From positions 1 to 48,077 of the forward strand of contig MEDT01000038.1 of assembly GCA_001724175.1 (NCBI GenBank): a stretch of DNA of 48,077 bases. Reading direction: 5' to 3'. Under the pieces are notes generated by a model that saw only the letters and a list, made by a program, of their open reading frames with translations, had not been told where the DNA came from and made no database searches. A program made the position numbers and the translations under genes. Position 1 is the stretch's first letter; each line of letters begins with the position of its first letter. Positions 36,065-44,559 of the stretch are shown here, piece after piece. The stretch comes from Cytophagaceae bacterium SCN 52-12. Lineage in GTDB: Bacteria; Bacteroidota; Bacteroidia; Cytophagales; Spirosomataceae.

Positions 36065-36889
36065 TTACTTTTTGCGTCTACTGATTATTAACCTTTCCGA
36101 ATTCTTCTTCCGGCTCCGGGTCTTCTTACCCTTAGCCAAAAGACCGGTTCTGGAACGCGGCTGTCCACCTGAAGCGCGGCCTTCACCACCACCCATCGGG
36201 TGATCGATCGGGTTCATAGCCACACCACGAACTCTCGGACGGCGGCCCAGCCACCTGCTGCGGCCCGCTTTACCAATCGTCACGTTCATGTGACTGTTGT
36301 TGGAAACCGTACCTACCGTAGCCCTTGCAGTAGAAAGCACCATTCTCATTTCGCCTGAAGGCAATTTCAGGACGCCGTATTTTCCCTCTCTCGCCACCAG
36401 CTGGGCATAGGTACCTGCGCTGCGCGCAAGCTGACCTCCCTTGCCGGGTGCAAGCTCGATATTGTGCACGATCGTACCGATAGGCAGCGAAGCGAGCGGG
36501 ATCGTATTGCCGACTTCCGGAGCGGCAGTAGCGCTCGAAACGACTGTCTGTCCTACCTGAAGACCGGAAGGCGCCAGGATATAGCTCTTCGTGCCGTCGC
36601 CGTACTGGATCAAAGCGATACGGGCCGAGCGGTTCGGATCGTATTCGATCGTCAGCACTGAAGCCGGATCGTCTACGCGGCTGCGCTTGAAATCGATGAC
36701 ACGATAGCGGCGCTTGTGTCCGCCGCCTCTCTGACGGACCGTCATACGGCCGGAGCTGTTACGCCCGCCCGATTTTTTCAGCGGTTCCAACAAGCTCTTC
36801 TCCGGGCTGGCGGTCGTAATAGCCGAAAAATCAGGAGCCACCCTAAAACGCTGGCTCGGTGTTGTTGGTTTAAGTTTTTTGATTCCCAT
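36065..36889 (-). CDS. rplB: 50S ribosomal protein L2
   Basis: 274 residues. OB-fold and SH3-like domains with [22 protein letters not shown] and the conserved loop [19 protein letters not shown], whose histidine is important for peptidyl transferase. Basic C-terminus ([22 protein letters not shown]). 40 bases after rplW. Confidence 0.98.
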   Translation of the reverse strand: MGIKKLKPTTPSQRFRVAPDFSAITTASPEKSLLEPLKKSGGRNSSGRMTVRQRGGGHKRRYRVIDFKRSRVDDPASVLTIEYDPNRSARIALIQYGDGTKSYILAPSGLQVGQTVVSSATAAPEVGNTIPLASLPIGTIVHNIELAPGKGGQLARSAGTYAQLVAREGKYGVLKLPSGEMRMVLSTARATVGTVSNNSHMNVTIGKAGRSRWLGRRPRVRGVAMNPIDHPMGGGEGRASGGQPRSRTGLLAKGKKTRSRKKNSERLIISRRKK

Positions 36890-36929
36890 TTTTTAAATGA
36901 TCTATCGTAACGGGGTCAGTCACGCAGGA

Positions 36930-37217
36930 CTAAGCCTCTCCGTATATGTCTATGATTTCTCCTTCCGCAACCGTTACGATTGCCTTTTTATATGTAGAAG
37001 TCTTGCCAGTCACAAAACGTCCTCTCGAAGAACGGGTTTTCGACTTGCCTATCACCCTCATGGTGTTCACCTGCTTGACGTTCACACCATAAAGTTTCTC
37101 GACAGCTTTCTTGATTTCGATCTTATTGGCCTTTAAATCTACTTCGAAAGCATATTTCCCCTGGCTGTTCAGCCCGGCTACCTTTTCAGTAACAATGGGT
37201 CTTTTTAGTACACTCAT
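36930..37217 (-). CDS. rplW: 50S ribosomal protein L23
   Basis: 95 residues: [53 protein letters not shown]23 at the tunnel exit docks trigger factor and SRP. Its ATG overlaps the rplD stop codon by four bases (ATGA), indicating translational coupling. Confidence 0.98.
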   Translation of the reverse strand: MSVLKRPIVTEKVAGLNSQGKYAFEVDLKANKIEIKKAVEKLYGVNVKQVNTMRVIGKSKTRSSRGRFVTGKTSTYKKAIVTVAEGEIIDIYGEA

Positions 37218-37855
37218 GATTTTGCAGACAATAAGGTTTCAATTTTAGGCAGAGCCGTTTCGGTAATAATCAAGCGTTCTGCGTTAATCAGATCATAAGT
37301 GTTGACCGAATCGGCAGTAGTAACTTTCGTTTTCGGAAGATTGCGGCTTGACAGGTACACATTGCTGTCGTGCCCTTCCAGGATCAGAAGCGTCTTCTTC
37401 CCGTTCAGCGCCAGCGCCTGCAGCAGGCTCAGGTATGATTTCGTCCTGGGCTGCTCAAACGTGAAAGCCTCCAGAACGGAGATCGCGTTTTCTTTAGCTC
37501 TTGCCGAAAGCACAGACCGGCGCGCCAGCACTTTAATCTTCTTGTTCAATTTAAAATCGTAGTCCCGCGGACGAGGCCCGAATACACGGCCACCGCCTAC
37601 AAACACGGGAGACTTGATGCTGCCCGCGCGAGCGCCGCCCGTACCCTTCTGGCGCTTGATCTTCCTTGTAGAATAGTTAACCTCGGCCCTCTCCTTGGAT
37701 TTATGCGTACCCTGGCGCTGGTTGGCCAGGTAATGCTTCACATCCAGGTATACTACGTGCTCATTCGGCTCTATGCCGAATATCTCCTCCGGTAAAGTCA
37801 CTTTCTTGCCGCTCTCTTTACCTTCTATGTTCAAAACTGACAGTTCCATCGGCAT
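37214..37855 (-). CDS. rplD: 50S ribosomal protein L4
   Basis: 213 residues (or 211 from the second methionine). The tunnel loop is in [37 protein letters not shown], and the C-terminal domain follows. L4 represses the S10 operon in gamma-proteobacteria by attenuation, but no such leader is claimed here. Start overlaps the rplC stop (TAATG); end overlaps rplW (ATGA). Confidence 0.98.
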   Translation of the reverse strand: MPMELSVLNIEGKESGKKVTLPEEIFGIEPNEHVVYLDVKHYLANQRQGTHKSKERAEVNYSTRKIKRQKGTGGARAGSIKSPVFVGGGRVFGPRPRDYDFKLNKKIKVLARRSVLSARAKENAISVLEAFTFEQPRTKSYLSLLQALALNGKKTLLILEGHDSNVYLSSRNLPKTKVTTADSVNTYDLINAERLIITETALPKIETLLSAKS

Positions 37856-38475
37856 TACTTTTCAATGATTACAAATGAATTCTTAGCCCCTGGGATTGAG
37901 CCACTGACTACCAGAATATTCTGCTCAGGGATCACTTTCAGAACTTTAAGGTTCTGAACAGTAACTCTGTTCCCGCCCATACGGCCGGCCATGCGCAGTC
38001 CCTTGAATACTCTTGAAGGGAAGGAGCATGCTCCGATAGAACCCGGGTGACGTGCCCGATTGTGCTGACCATGCGTCTGGCCGCCCACACCACCGAACCC
38101 ATGACGTTTTACAACGCCCTGGAAACCACGCCCTTTGGTTTTACCCACGACGTCTACGAATTCTCCCTCTTCGAAGATATCCTGAACGGTCAGCTCGGAG
38201 CCAAGCTCCAGCGGTTGCTCAAAATACTTGAATTCAACAAGCTTCTTCTTGGGAGAAGTGCCCGCCTTCTGGAAGTGTCCCAGAAGCGGTTTTGTTGTGT
38301 GCTTCAGCTTACGTTCGCCGAAGCCCAGTTGGACGGCATTATAGCCATCGCTTTCTTTGGTCTTGACCTGCGTCACCACGCAAGGCCCAGCCTGGATAAC
38401 CGTACACGCCAGAGCCTGCCCGTCAGCGTTGTATAAGCTGGTCATCCCGATTTTCTTACCTATTAAACCAGACAT
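37855..38475 (-). CDS. rplC: 50S ribosomal protein L3
   Basis: 206 residues: [26 protein letters not shown] and [32 protein letters not shown] with the glutamine that is methylated in E. coli. L3 is an early 50S assembly protein. It is the first gene of this transcription unit: a promoter lies at 38526-38556 and a terminator at 38613-38649 separates it from rpsJ. Confidence 0.98.
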   Translation of the reverse strand: MSGLIGKKIGMTSLYNADGQALACTVIQAGPCVVTQVKTKESDGYNAVQLGFGERKLKHTTKPLLGHFQKAGTSPKKKLVEFKYFEQPLELGSELTVQDIFEEGEFVDVVGKTKGRGFQGVVKRHGFGGVGGQTHGQHNRARHPGSIGACSFPSRVFKGLRMAGRMGGNRVTVQNLKVLKVIPEQNILVVSGSIPGAKNSFVIIEK

Positions 38476-38525
38476 TCGAAAAAAAATTTAAAACAGCAGG
38501 TATTCACCTAATTATAAATGGAGCG

Positions 38526-38556
38526 CAAAGTTAGGAAAAGAATTTCCAATATTCAA
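38526..38556 (-). promoter_or_regulatory. Promoter of the rplC-led ribosomal operon
   Basis: Minus strand: TTG (38554-38556), a 20-base spacer, TAACTTTG (38526-38533). This fits the Bacteroidota primary-sigma consensus, and transcription would start about 45 bases before rplC. The downstream GCGCTC is shared with the fusA promoter. Confidence 0.75.
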
Positions 38557-38612
38557 CCTATCTCTCTCGCTATTTGCAATTTATCCGGATCTTATTTATT
38601 GAGCGGGTAAAC

Positions 38613-38649
38613 AAAAAAGAGATCAGATGCGGGATCTGATCTCTTTTTT
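38613..38649. terminator. Strong bidirectional terminator between rpsJ and rplC
   Basis: Perfect 16-base stem aaaaaagagatcagat/atctgatctctttttt with the 5-base loop gcggg. T-run on both strands. It lies about 100 bases past the rpsJ stop and should separate fusA-rpsJ from the rplC operon. Confidence 0.9.
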
Positions 38650-38746
38650 GAGCGACCGTAAGCTATGCTGATAGACTTATCGGTCAGAGATCAGATGTGG
38701 TTTCCGGCCCGGACCTTCACCTGAATTATGTTTAAACCGGCTTCTT

Positions 38747-39052
38747 CTAAACCTTGATCTCTACGTCGACGCCGCTGGGCAGATCAAGCTTCATAAGCGC
38801 GTCTACTGTCTTCGCGCTTGATGAAAATATGTCTACCAGGCGCTTGTAAGTACAAAGCTGGAATTGCTCCCTTGCTTTTTTGTTAACGTGCGGTGAGCGC
38901 AGGACAGTGAATTTTTCCTTCTGCGTAGGCAGGGGAATAGGTCCGCTTACCACCGCTCCTGTAGCTTTAACCGCCTTTACGATCTTCTCTGCCGATTTGT
39001 CGACGAGGTTGTGATCAAAAGACTTGAGCTTGATTCTGATTTTCTGGTTCAT
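38747..39052 (-). CDS. rpsJ: 30S ribosomal protein S10
   Basis: 101 residues: [27 protein letters not shown] and [30 protein letters not shown] are diagnostic. S10 also serves as NusE in antitermination. In most genomes it opens the S10 operon; here it pairs with fusA and is cut off from rplC by a terminator 97 bases downstream. Confidence 0.98.
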   Translation of the reverse strand: MNQKIRIKLKSFDHNLVDKSAEKIVKAVKATGAVVSGPIPLPTQKEKFTVLRSPHVNKKAREQFQLCTYKRLVDIFSSSAKTVDALMKLDLPSGVDVEIKV

Positions 39053-39157
39053 CTTATTTTTTTCTGGTCCCTGAATTTTCAGGATCTTGTGATGAAAGGA
39101 CCATTTATTCCATCACTCCTTATATTATATCGCTGGTCTGTTTAACCTTTACTCCTG

Positions 39158-41281
39158 TTAAGCGTTTACCCTGCCTCCTTTGGCTTTCTCGATCACCGCC
39201 TCCGCAAGGTTAGCCGGCAGGAAGTCGTAGTGAGAGAAAGTAAGGTTTGCCGTTGCGCGACCGGAGCTGATCGTACGAAGATCGGTCACATATCCGAAAA
39301 GCTCTGAAAGAGGCACATCGGCCTTGATCACCTGCGAGCCGGCTTTTGTATCCATACCCTTCATGATACCCCTTCTCCTGTTGAGGTCGCCGGTAATCGG
39401 CCCGGTATATTCGTCCGGCGATACTACCTCGACCGCCATGATCGGTTCGAGCAGCCTGGCGCCTGCGTTGCGGGCAGATTCCCTGAAGCCTAAACGACCG
39501 GCCATTTCAAAAGAGAAAGAATCGGAATCGACATCGTGGAAAGACCCGTGGAACAGCCTGACCTTGCAGGAATCTACCGGGTACCCTGCCAGGGGACCAT
39601 TGCTCATTGCCTCCTGGAAACCTTTCTGGATGGAAGGGATAAATTCTCTCGGGATCACCCCGCCCACTATCTGGTTCACAAACTGCAGGCCGGTCTTCTT
39701 CTCCTGGCCCGGTTCATCGTCGTCACGCGGCCCTATCTCGAAAACGATATCGGCAAATTTACCGCGGCCACCGGTTTGCTTTTTGTAAACCTCGCGGTGT
39801 TCGAAATTTTTGGTAAGTGCTTCCTTATAAGCCACCTGGGGAGCTCCCTGGTTGACTTCTACCTTGAATTCACGGCGCATACGCTCGATGATAATTTCAA
39901 GGTGAAGCTCTCCCATACCCCGAAGGATGGTCTGGCCTGTTTCCTGGTCGGTATTGACGACGAGCGTGGGATCTTCCTCAACCAGCTTCGCTATGGCATT
40001 CCCGAACTTATCCTGGTCAGCGGTTTTCTTAGGCTCCACCGCATAGCCGATTACCGGCTCGGGGAAATCCATCGATTCAAGCACGATCGGGTGTTTCTCG
40101 TCGGAAAGCGTATCCCCTGTCTTGATGTCCTTAAAGCCGACCACCGCTCCGATATCGCCCGCTTCCAGGCGCTCGATCTGGTTCTGCTTGTTGGCATGCA
40201 TCTGGAAGATACGGGAGATCCTCTCCTTGTTCCCCGAACGGTTGTTCAGCACATAGGAGCCCGATTCCAGGATCCCGGAATAAGAGCGGACAAAGCAAAG
40301 ACGTCCTACATACGGGTCGGTAGCGATCTTAAACGCAAGCGCAGCAAAAGGAGCTTCTGCCGAAGGCTTCCTGGCTACCTCTGCCCCGGTGCGGGGATCA
40401 GTTCCTATGATGCTCTCCCTGTCGAGCGGCGAAGGAAGAAGCGCCATTACAAGATCCAGCATGGTCTGCACTCCTTTGTTTTTGAAAGAGGAACCGCAAA
40501 CCATCGGAACGATTTTCATATCGATAACGGCCGCCCTGAGCGCTGCCAGAATTTCGTCTTCGGTGATGGATTCAGGATCGTCGAAATACTTTTCCATCAG
40601 GCTTTCGTCATACTCAGCCACCGCTTCAAGAAGCTTCTCCCTCCACTCGGCCACTTCCTCTTCCATATCCGCAGGAATCGGGACGATCTCATAGGTCATG
40701 CCTTTGTCGTGCTCATTCCACACCATCCCGCGGTTGTTGATCAGGTCGACTACCCCTTTGAAGTTCTCTTCAGAACCTATGGGCAGCTGAAGCGGCACGG
40801 CATAAGATCCGAGCATCTCCTTCACCTGGCGGCAAACGTTCAGGAAGTCAGCGCCGGAACGGTCCATTTTATTGACAAAGCCTATCCTCGCTACATTATA
40901 GTTATTAGCCAGGCGCCAGTTCGTTTCCGACTGGGGCTCTACGCCGTCTACCGCGCTGAAAAGGAACACAAGTCCGTCCAGTACGCGCAGCGAGCGGTTT
41001 ACCTCTACGGTGAAGTCAACGTGACCGGGAGTATCGATAATGTTGATATGATACTGCTCGCCACGGTAATTCCAGCCTACGGTCACGGCAGCCGAGGTAA
41101 TGGTGATACCTCTTTCCTGCTCCTGCTCCATCCAGTCGGTAGTAGCTCCTCCTTCGTGGGTTTCACCCAGCTTGTGGTTCACACCCGAATAATAAAGGAT
41201 GCGCTCGGTGGTGGTCGTCTTACCAGCGTCTATGTGAGCGGCAATACCAATATTTCTTGTTAATCTCAGATCACGTGCCAT
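39158..41281 (-). CDS. fusA: Elongation factor G
   Basis: 707 residues. GTPase motifs: [19 protein letters not shown] (P-loop), RGITITSAA (G2), DTPGHVDF (G3), [10 protein letters not shown] (G4). Domains II-V follow, including [17 protein letters not shown] and the end [17 protein letters not shown]. It drives translocation of tRNA and mRNA. It has its own promoter (41325-41355). rpsL and rpsG are not upstream, where an acyltransferase gene lies instead. A long open frame on the opposite strand is only a shadow. Confidence 0.98.
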   Translation of the reverse strand: MARDLRLTRNIGIAAHIDAGKTTTTERILYYSGVNHKLGETHEGGATTDWMEQEQERGITITSAAVTVGWNYRGEQYHINIIDTPGHVDFTVEVNRSLRVLDGLVFLFSAVDGVEPQSETNWRLANNYNVARIGFVNKMDRSGADFLNVCRQVKEMLGSYAVPLQLPIGSEENFKGVVDLINNRGMVWNEHDKGMTYEIVPIPADMEEEVAEWREKLLEAVAEYDESLMEKYFDDPESITEDEILAALRAAVIDMKIVPMVCGSSFKNKGVQTMLDLVMALLPSPLDRESIIGTDPRTGAEVARKPSAEAPFAALAFKIATDPYVGRLCFVRSYSGILESGSYVLNNRSGNKERISRIFQMHANKQNQIERLEAGDIGAVVGFKDIKTGDTLSDEKHPIVLESMDFPEPVIGYAVEPKKTADQDKFGNAIAKLVEEDPTLVVNTDQETGQTILRGMGELHLEIIIERMRREFKVEVNQGAPQVAYKEALTKNFEHREVYKKQTGGRGKFADIVFEIGPRDDDEPGQEKKTGLQFVNQIVGGVIPREFIPSIQKGFQEAMSNGPLAGYPVDSCKVRLFHGSFHDVDSDSFSFEMAGRLGFRESARNAGARLLEPIMAVEVVSPDEYTGPITGDLNRRRGIMKGMDTKAGSQVIKADVPLSELFGYVTDLRTISSGRATANLTFSHYDFLPANLAEAVIEKAKGGRVNA

Positions 41282-41599
41282 TGGTTTGTGGCTTGTTTTT
41301 GTCAGTTTTTTAGAAAACAGAGCGCAAAATTAGCATTTCGATTTTTTATTTACAAGGAATATCCGGGTATTTCTGATTTATTTTTCAGCGGCGCATGGTA
41401 CTGCAACGGGAGATAAAGCGGCGTCGCTATCCGATCATTATCATAATGCGTATTTTACAACTTTGTTTGCATAATTGGAATCGTTGAATCAGACCAACTT
41501 AAACTGCTACCCGTACACAGGAGAACGAAAACCTGCCCGCTGGCGTAACATACTACTTTCCTGATGTAACGATATAAAGCTGATAGCGAGTAATAACTT
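41282..41599. other. Intergenic region between acyltransferase and fusA
   Basis: 318 bases without a supported gene. The fusA-proximal end carries the fusA promoter. The rest (41360-41599) is mixed sequence with no RNA gene, repeat copy or terminator that I can recognise; CAACTTTG at about 41468 on the plus strand resembles a -7 box but faces no nearby gene. Confidence 0.5.
41325..41355 (-). promoter_or_regulatory. Promoter of fusA-rpsJ
   Basis: Minus strand: TTG (41353-41355), exactly 20 bases, TAATTTTG (41325-41332), followed by CGCTCT. The architecture is nearly identical to the rplC promoter. Confidence 0.75.
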
Positions 41600-42412
41600 T
41601 CACAGGGCCCTGAAAAGATTCTGCGGGGGCGTCTGCCCTATCGCCGCGGTTATCTTTTCGACCATTTCTTCGATCGGCTCGTCTTCTTCAAACCGAAGCG
41701 GGGCCTGAATGCGTACCGAAAGCTGCGTGTTACGCTTTTTGAACCTGAGCCCTTTCTTATCGAAGGCCCGCCGGAAGCCGTTGATGATTACGGGAACTAC
41801 GATGGGATTGTTCTCTTTGATCATATAGGCAGTCCCCTTCCTGACGGGTGCAAAAGGCTTGGTAGTCCCCTGGGGAAAGCTGATCACCCAGCCGTGGCCC
41901 AGTCCTTTCGCGATTTTGTTCTGCCCCGTATTGTCGAGGTCTCTTTTGACATTCTCGCCGCTGGCCCGCCACGACCTTTCTACCAGGATAGCGCCTACCG
42001 TCGTAAAGATCTTCGGCAGAAGCCCCCCTTCCTTCATTGTTTCGGCAGCCGCTACATAGTATATCCTTGCCCGCGGCGAAAACAGGTAGAACGGCGGGGA
42101 TACCGTATTGCTGTATCCCCACTTGGCCGCGCAGAATATATGGTAGAACGACATCACATCCGCGAAGTAGGTCTGGTGGTTTGAAAGGAAAAGTACACCC
42201 TGGTCGGGTAAGCCGGCCAGGTGCTCCATCCCTTCTATCTTCAGGCGGTTCACGGCCGTCAGGCGGTAGTAGGTCGACCATCCGAGAATGAAGATCATGA
42301 CCCGCTTCAGTAGGAGCGAATTCCCGAAAGGATCCTTCTCAAACAAACCCAGGAAATCGAGCCGCCGCAGGAATCGGGGTAAGTAACTGTAAATAATTTT
42401 CTGTCCTGGCAT
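41600..42412 (-). CDS. PlsC-like 1-acyl-sn-glycerol-3-phosphate acyltransferase
   Basis: 270 residues. Acyltransferase block I is LSNHQTYFADVMSFYHIF with His and Asp separated by five residues instead of the usual four; block III appears as VISFPQGTTKPFAPVRKGTAYMI (FPxGT), and ILVERSWRASG corresponds to block II. Such enzymes add the second acyl chain in phospholipid synthesis at the inner membrane. The larger spacing makes a different acceptor possible (ornithine or other amino lipids). Single gene, divergent from the M48 protease. Confidence 0.8.
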   Translation of the reverse strand: MPGQKIIYSYLPRFLRRLDFLGLFEKDPFGNSLLLKRVMIFILGWSTYYRLTAVNRLKIEGMEHLAGLPDQGVLFLSNHQTYFADVMSFYHIFCAAKWGYSNTVSPPFYLFSPRARIYYVAAAETMKEGGLLPKIFTTVGAILVERSWRASGENVKRDLDNTGQNKIAKGLGHGWVISFPQGTTKPFAPVRKGTAYMIKENNPIVVPVIINGFRRAFDKKGLRFKKRNTQLSVRIQAPLRFEEDEPIEEMVEKITAAIGQTPPQNLFRAL

Positions 42413-42491
42413 TTGTTTATTGCAAACTCCGGCTAACCGGTGACTATTATCTCCTATTTTCGTATCAAAGATGATTGAATCTTCAAATTAG

Positions 42492-42507
42492 TACTTTTGT
42501 AAAAGTA
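42492..42507 (+). promoter_or_regulatory. Candidate M48 protease promoter within a palindrome
   Basis: TACTTTTG (42492-42499) fits TAnnTTTG and lies 37 bases before the protease start. It is part of the palindrome tactttt-gt-aaaagta in the divergent 123-base region shared with the acyltransferase gene, so it could also be an operator. No TTG at 19-21 bases upstream. Confidence 0.45.
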
Positions 42508-42535
42508 TTTCATAAACAATTTATACCAAACCTAT

Positions 42536-44011
42536 ATGAATATGCTATCGCGCTGTATACAAACGGTTTCTTTGCTGATAGCCGCCGCGGCTATTTTCAG
42601 CTGCTCTGTAAACCCTGTTACGGGCAAGAAGGAAATCGTCTTTATGTCCCAGGAGAAGGAAATCGCACTGGGCGCAGAATCACATCCTTCAATTGTAGCC
42701 ACTATGGGGCTTTATGAGGACAAAAAGCTACAGGCTTTCATCAACGAAAAGGGAAAGGCGATGGCCGCCATCTCGCACCGTCCCGATCTTCCCTACCAGT
42801 TTTATATCGTAGATTCCCCCGTCGTGAATGCATTTGCCGTTCCCGGCGGCTATGTCTATTTTACAAGGGGCATCATGGCGCATTTCAACAACGAAGCCGA
42901 ATTTGCCGGTGTACTGGGCCACGAGATAGGCCATATTACCGCCAGGCATTCGGCCAGGCAGCAAACCTCGCAGATACTGGGACAGGGCGCCCTTATGGCC
43001 GGCATGATCCTCTCTCCCCAGGTACGCGCCATGGGGGAAAGCGCCGTGCAGGGCCTCCAGATGCTGATGCTGAGCTACAGCCGTGCGCACGAGACCGAAT
43101 CGGACGAGATCGGCGTGACCTATTCCAGCAAGATCGGGTATGACGCGAAGGAAATGGCCCAGTTTTTCGGGACATTGAAACGGCTCAGCGACAAGAGCGG
43201 CCAGGCCATTCCGACCTTCCAGTCTACCCACCCCGACCCGGGCGACCGCCACGACAAGGTAGAGCGGCTGGCCGAGACCTACCAGAGCAACAACCCGGGC
43301 AACTACTCGGTCAACCGCGACGGCTATCTGAAAATGATCAACGGGATCATTTACGGCAACGACCCCAGGCAGGGGTTTGTTGAAAATAATGCCTTCTACC
43401 ATCCTGAGCTGAAATTTCAGTTCCCGGTACCCAAAGGGTGGCAATACGAGAACTCGCCCATCCAGTTCCAGATGGCCCCGAGCGACGGCAAATCGCTGAT
43501 GATGCTGACGCTGGGTTCGGGCAATACGCTCGAAGAAGCGGCTCAGAATATCGTCAAGCAGTATAATTTCAAAGTGCTGGAAAATACAAAGCAGACCATA
43601 AACGGCAATCCCGCGCTCGTGATGATCAGCCAGCAGCAGGCCGAGCAGCAGCAAGGCCAGACTACTGCCCAGGATCCCAAAACAACCGTACAGATCGCTA
43701 CCTGGATCATACAGTACGCCGGGGCGATGTATGTTTTACAGGGAATGGCTTACCAGAACGACTTTAACAGCCAGTTCAATACCTTCAAATCGGTAGCCGG
43801 CGGGTTCAGGTCGCTGACCGATCAGAGCAAGCTCAACCGGAAGCCTGAACGGATCATCATCAAGACCGTCGATCGGGACGGCACTTTCCAGCAGGCCATG
43901 CAGGCGCTCCAGATGCCTTCTAACCGCATGGAAGAGCTGGGTATCCTGAACGGGATGAAACCCAACGACCGGGTTACACGCGGCATGCAGATCAAGACAC
44001 TCGGCATGTAG
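42536..44011 (+). CDS. M48-family metalloprotease, lipoprotein
   Basis: 491 residues. Signal with lipobox-like AAIFSCS (Cys 23), then the M48 domain: HEIGH zinc motif at 129-133 in GVLGHEIGHITARHSA, and the third ligand glutamate in SRAHETESDEIG. Related to BepA/YcaL and Oma1-type proteases that survey outer-membrane protein assembly. The C-terminal half (about 280-491) contains a separate alpha/beta domain (GNPALVMISQQQAEQQQGQ) and an end TRGMQIKTLGM that looks like a small LysM-like or cap element. Periplasmic, likely envelope quality control. Confidence 0.9.
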   Translation: MNMLSRCIQTVSLLIAAAAIFSCSVNPVTGKKEIVFMSQEKEIALGAESHPSIVATMGLYEDKKLQAFINEKGKAMAAISHRPDLPYQFYIVDSPVVNAFAVPGGYVYFTRGIMAHFNNEAEFAGVLGHEIGHITARHSARQQTSQILGQGALMAGMILSPQVRAMGESAVQGLQMLMLSYSRAHETESDEIGVTYSSKIGYDAKEMAQFFGTLKRLSDKSGQAIPTFQSTHPDPGDRHDKVERLAETYQSNNPGNYSVNRDGYLKMINGIIYGNDPRQGFVENNAFYHPELKFQFPVPKGWQYENSPIQFQMAPSDGKSLMMLTLGSGNTLEEAAQNIVKQYNFKVLENTKQTINGNPALVMISQQQAEQQQGQTTAQDPKTTVQIATWIIQYAGAMYVLQGMAYQNDFNSQFNTFKSVAGGFRSLTDQSKLNRKPERIIIKTVDRDGTFQQAMQALQMPSNRMEELGILNGMKPNDRVTRGMQIKTLGM

Positions 44012-44036
44012 CAACGGGCGGAGCTTGAAATGGATA

Positions 44037-44079
44037 CGGGATTAATGGCACAGATCGTTGATTTGTACCATTAATCCCG
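44037..44079 (+). terminator. Hairpin terminator after the M48 protease
   Basis: Perfect 12-base arms cgggattaatgg/ccattaatcccg with a 19-base loop, followed by taaacttttta. 25 bases past the protease stop. The loop is long for an intrinsic terminator. Confidence 0.65.
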
Positions 44080-44113
44080 TAAACTTTTTATACCGTTTCG
44101 TTAATAAGATCCG

Positions 44114-44121
44114 TAAATTTG
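44114..44121 (+). promoter_or_regulatory. Candidate promoter -7 box for the DUF983 gene
   Basis: TAAATTTG matches TAnnTTTG and is followed by CGGC, 38 bases before the start codon. The upstream -33 position reads TTC rather than TTG. Confidence 0.5.
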
Positions 44122-44158
44122 CGGCTAAACCAACCACCCGGGAGACCGGGCATACTTC

Positions 44159-44548
44159 ATGCTCAAGAAAAGCCGGCTTTACAGCATATTGTTTAACAAA
44201 TGCCCGAAGTGCCACCGGGGACAAATCTTCAAGCATCAAAGCGCGTACTGGCCTGTTACCGAGTTTGATAAAATGAACCAGTCGTGTTCCGAATGCGGGC
44301 AGAACTTCGTTCCTGAGCCCGGCTTTTACTATGGCGCCATGTACATGAGCTACGCCTTCTATGTGATGGTCATCCTGGTGATCGTGCCGATAGGGCTGAC
44401 ATGGCTCGACCTCGACATCACGACCCTGATGGGCATACTCATTGTCCTTTTCATTATCCTGACGCCTGTTTTCTTCCGCATGGCCCGGCGGGCATGGCTC
44501 GCGATTTTTGTACCCTACAGCGGGGAAGAGAAGAAGGAACTGGGATAG
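44159..44548 (+). CDS. DUF983 membrane protein with two CxxC motifs
   Basis: 129 residues. Two cysteine pairs (Cys15-x-x-Cys18 and Cys43-x-x-Cys46) form a zinc-ribbon-like head, followed by two membrane helices (about 65-83 and 90-108). FNKCPKCHRGQIF and PGFYYGAMYMSYA are the DUF983 signatures. Function unknown; the family occurs widely in Bacteroidota and alpha-proteobacteria. Convergent with the TonB receptor, 11 bases between stops. Confidence 0.9.
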   Translation: MLKKSRLYSILFNKCPKCHRGQIFKHQSAYWPVTEFDKMNQSCSECGQNFVPEPGFYYGAMYMSYAFYVMVILVIVPIGLTWLDLDITTLMGILIVLFIILTPVFFRMARRAWLAIFVPYSGEEKKELG

Positions 44549-44559
44549 GGAAAGTCCGG

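Noticed and set aside
39536-41263. 575-residue open frame on the plus strand
   Set aside because: It lies entirely opposite fusA, has no recognisable domain, and arises from the codon use of fusA read in antisense.
41464-41475. CAACTTTG as a plus-strand promoter
   Set aside because: It faces the 3' end of a minus-strand gene and the next plus-strand gene is over 1 kb away; one base off the consensus.
42728-43654. 308-residue open frame opposite the M48 protease
   Set aside because: Antisense shadow of a gene with HEIGH and lipobox; composition is that of a reversed reading frame.
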